The notes under the pieces were generated by a model. It had not been told where the DNA came from and did not search any database. It worked only from the letters and a program-made list of their open reading frames with translations. The translations under genes and the position numbers were made by a program. From Trichomonas tenax (taxonomy: Eukaryota; Parabasalia; Trichomonadida; Trichomonadidae): a stretch of DNA of 19,763 bases. How positions within the stretch are numbered: position 1 is the first letter of the stretch; each line of letters opens with the position of its first letter. Positions 17,095 to 19,763 of the stretch are shown in pieces. The stretch lies in the NCBI GenBank assembly GCA_023091735.1, contig JALKBU010000959.1, forward strand, positions 1-19,763. Direction: 5' to 3'.

Positions 17095-18753
17095 TTAAGG
17101 TTTATCACCACCTTCATCTTTTTCATCAGCATTGCTATTGCTTACAGATGATTTCTTCTTCTTAATGACAACGAAAACTATGACAACGACGACAACTGCA
17201 ACTAAAGCTATGACAATGATTGGAACTCCAATTTTAACAAACTTCTCTTTTGAACTTAAGCCTTTTTTATTATTATTGGGTGGCAGAGCAGGTTCATCTG
17301 TTGTTGTATTTGTTTGTGATGAATTATTCCGGAATTCGGCTGGAATATATTCATCACTATATTTCAGCTGAGGTACGCTCTTAAGCCGTCCGTCCTGAAC
17401 TAATTGAGGCCATGGATGATAGAAATCCTTTTCAATAGAATTATTAACATATAAGAATGCAATTTCTTTTTCTGCAGCCGTTAAGAATGTCGTTGACTCA
17501 TACCCGGCCAAGTACATTCTATCTCTGAATCGATAGAAGATGATTTCAGCATTAATTCGATTTGTAAAGAATTTCACGCCATGTGCGTTAAGCCAGTCAG
17601 CGAGAGCTCCTGATGGGATGTTAGCTGGATGCGGTTTGTAGAAGAACGTGTAATTGGGGAATTTTACAATTGATTGATTAACATTGCTCGAATCGTAGGC
17701 TGGATGATCAGGGTACTTTGCAGGGTTCCTTCCATGACCCAAAATCATCACCAATTTCTTTCCCTCAACGAAATATTCTTTCTCGAAATTCGTTGCATTG
17801 AAATAGGAAAGCTGGAACATGTAATCCTTCTTTTCTTGAGGCTGCTTATCGATTATATCATAGAGGTTGAAAGTTTTGAAGTGAATCTTTTTCAATAATT
17901 CTTGGCATTCTGGCTCTGTTGAATTTATGATTTCTGGGTTCGTAAGATAAATATAGATATTCTCATATGTTGCTGCTGCAAACATATATCTTGTTGCATC
18001 ATCTCCCGAAATATCCAAGCTATAAGTATTTGGCTGACCTGAAGCCACATCGTCATAGATCTGTGCGAACTGCTCATAGTTCGTTGTTAGATCCATAGTC
18101 TTGTTTAAGCCAAAATTGAAGAAATTGGAATATGTTGATGTTCCATCAGTGATGAGGTTGATTTGATATCTGTTTGGTGGGATTCCTTGGTTTATAATCC
18201 ACTTTAGACCTAAATGAACTCTCATATCATCGACACTTATGTTGAAATAAGATTTTGGATCTGTGTCGGCGATTTGTTTGATGAAATCAAGAACTAGAGT
18301 GGAATCTTTTGACTTGTTGAATACCATATTGCTATATTTATTCTTTAATGCATCATAATCGTACTGGTATTCTCTACCAATATGAATCGTGATATTATCC
18401 GTATACTGACGCTCAAAGATAACTCCGAAGGTGCTAAACATGATAGGAAAGCTTCCTGCATGTCCGATAATGTGATACACATGTCTTTCAGCTTCTGGCA
18501 CTTCAACAATTTTAACAACAACAGGTGAATTAAGACCTGTAGCGGAAATAGTGTATTCTCCAAGTTTATAGATGCCTCTTGAAATGTTGTGTAATGTGTC
18601 ATTGACCTTGAGATCAGAACATTCTTCGCTTGCCACAATCTTGAATGCTTGTGTGTTTGTTAAATATGAATCAGATTCAATGGTCCTTCCTTGATAGTTT
18701 TGCACTGTGATAGAGCAGATAGCACTAACACGTGATATCAATAAGCAAAACAT
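17095..18753 (-). CDS. Type I membrane glycoprotein with KPHP-motif ectodomain
   Basis: The product is 552 aa. A short N-terminal hydrophobic signal (MFCLLISRVSA) leads into an ectodomain with at least ten N-glycosylation sequons. A strong membrane segment (about 508-530, PIIVIALVAVVVVVIVFVV) and a 22-residue tail starting KKKK follow. The tail layout is common in trichomonad surface proteins. The ectodomain holds HIIGHAGSFPIMFSTFG (94-110), LVMILGHGRNP (334-344), FFYKPHPANIPSG (370-382) and LAGYESTTF (415-423). KPHP followed by a Gly-Ser/Thr motif is typical of GT-B enzymes such as polysialyltransferases and CDP-glycerol transferases, so a sialyltransferase-like fold is possible. An external enzyme would lack an obvious donor supply, so it may instead be a lectin-like or Golgi protein. 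Topology is well supported; the fold call is inference. Confidence 0.85.
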   Translation of the reverse strand: MFCLLISRVSAICSITVQNYQGRTIESDSYLTNTQAFKIVASEECSDLKVNDTLHNISRGIYKLGEYTISATGLNSPVVVKIVEVPEAERHVYHIIGHAGSFPIMFSTFGVIFERQYTDNITIHIGREYQYDYDALKNKYSNMVFNKSKDSTLVLDFIKQIADTDPKSYFNISVDDMRVHLGLKWIINQGIPPNRYQINLITDGTSTYSNFFNFGLNKTMDLTTNYEQFAQIYDDVASGQPNTYSLDISGDDATRYMFAAATYENIYIYLTNPEIINSTEPECQELLKKIHFKTFNLYDIIDKQPQEKKDYMFQLSYFNATNFEKEYFVEGKKLVMILGHGRNPAKYPDHPAYDSSNVNQSIVKFPNYTFFYKPHPANIPSGALADWLNAHGVKFFTNRINAEIIFYRFRDRMYLAGYESTTFLTAAEKEIAFLYVNNSIEKDFYHPWPQLVQDGRLKSVPQLKYSDEYIPAEFRNNSSQTNTTTDEPALPPNNNKKGLSSKEKFVKIGVPIIVIALVAVVVVVIVFVVIKKKKSSVSNSNADEKDEGGDKP

Positions 18754-19763
18754 AAAATTGTGAAAAATTAAATAGATGAACCTTAATTCACAGGTTGGGC
18801 TTATGTAAAGAAATTGATTTCTTAAAGATATAAATAATTGTTATAGGGTTTTGTTGCTTCTTTTTCATTGATAAATCGAATGAGCTCATTTTCCATTGAA
18901 AAGTATTTAATAATGATTGTGATGCTTAAAAACGCCCGGCTCTCAAAGTTCTCAATTGATTCTGGAGGTTTTTCAAACAAATTGAAAGGCCATAACAAAA
19001 GTCAATTTTTGAGTACCATACAAATATTTTGAATCATAATAGAAAATGAATTTGATTTTTGATGTGATACGATTCTTGTGATATAAAAATACTACATTAT
19101 TCACTAGTTTTCAACTGACAACTAGCGAAAAATATGATTTGAATATTAATTCAAAATTCTAAATCTAATAAAAATTTATATTATCTATCTATACTATTGT
19201 TACCACTGAATTATATAATTAAAAGTTAAAAATATTTTTAAAAATATTTTTAGAAAAATTGAATGCTAAGATCCTACCAAATCTCCGTATTACAGCAATC
19301 ATGAGCTTGTTTTTTAAATATTGCCAATTATTAATAACACGCTTCCATGATACACACTATCCGATTTTTATTGTCCTGAATTTTCTAAGCATGTTGGCTT
19401 CTATTTAGCTGTTCTATTTCAGTTATATCATATTCGCAAAAACTTTTGTCAATTTATTGGCTATTACTCGGTATAGTTACATTTCTAACGTGCGTTAGAA
19501 TATTGTTTCATTACATACACTTGATTTGTCCATTTTCAACGCAGACAAATCAGTGTCTACTAAATGTTGGACTTACAGGATAAAAATGTATTGCTTTTAA
19601 TTCGCAAAATATTTAATCTTAATTTGCAACCCTTATTTTTCATCCACATAGCATGCAAACAACATGAGTAATGATAACCCGTCAGTTAACATCAAAATAA
19701 ATCAAGACATTTTTTTGATATAATATTGAATAATATATTTTTCATGCTTTATATATCCACAGC
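18754..19763. other. AT-rich terminal region with small hairpins
   Basis: No gene is supported. Two small inverted repeats occur close together. TTCTAACG pairs with CGTTAGAA around TG (19483-19500). ACACTTGATTTGTC (19517-19530) pairs with GACAAATCAGTGT (19544-19556), with one bulged T. A doubled AAAAATATTTTT unit lies at about 19227-19252. The first 100 bases or so probably contain the promoter of the gene ending at 17095. Confidence 0.5.

Overview
The window looks like nuclear DNA of a parabasalid protist, most likely a Tritrichomonas-like trichomonad. It is AT-rich with standard-code, mostly intron-less genes. Leaders look very short, and some genes have sequences near the ATG that resemble the trichomonad Initiator (TCA-Y-T-W-Y-TCATTA). 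One predicted intron is only 24 nt, with its branch-point motif almost fused to the 3' AG. Decaying ankyrin-repeat and surface-protein-like sequence fills the spaces between genes. All assignments come from reading the sequence; no database search was run.

Layout. At 0.7-3.9 kb two genes converge: a C2-like protein with a Pro/Gly/Tyr-rich tail (+), and a C2-like protein with a long Ser/Lys/Glu phospho-type tail (-). The second gene carries the mini-intron. A decayed coding stretch lies between them. At 3.9-4.5 kb the promoter-proximal sequence of the second gene recurs in inverted orientation, and between the two copies lies a long, nearly perfect hairpin. At 5.1-5.8 kb is a short BET-like protein (one bromodomain plus an NET-like domain) whose usual acetyl-lysine-binding Asn appears to be Tyr. 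At 6.3-6.7 kb is ribosomal protein uS15 (eukaryotic S13) on the minus strand.

From 6.7 to 10 kb there is no intact gene. It holds two coding-like fragments and a 1.24 kb element bounded by 27-bp terminal inverted repeats. At 10.0-10.9 kb is a ZIP-family metal transporter (-). From 11.5 to 14 kb lies an ankyrin-repeat gene broken by frameshifts, whose later repeats are scattered among AT-rich spacers. From 14.1 to 15.4 kb is an anomalous island with a polypurine tract, homopolymers and a short palindrome. From 15.75 to 16.8 kb is degenerate coding sequence resembling an F5/8C (discoidin-like) domain, then a methionine-less ORF and a 26-A tract. At 17.1-18.75 kb is a 552-aa type I membrane glycoprotein whose ectodomain carries a KPHP motif reminiscent of GT-B glycosyltransferases. 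The last kilobase is AT-rich and has two small hairpins.

The genes are independent housekeeping or surface functions (translation, chromatin reading, metal uptake, membrane binding, cell surface), not an operon or island. The most interesting points are the 24-nt intron, the long hairpin inside an inverted promoter duplication, the bromodomain with an altered binding pocket, and the TIR element with a third internal terminus.
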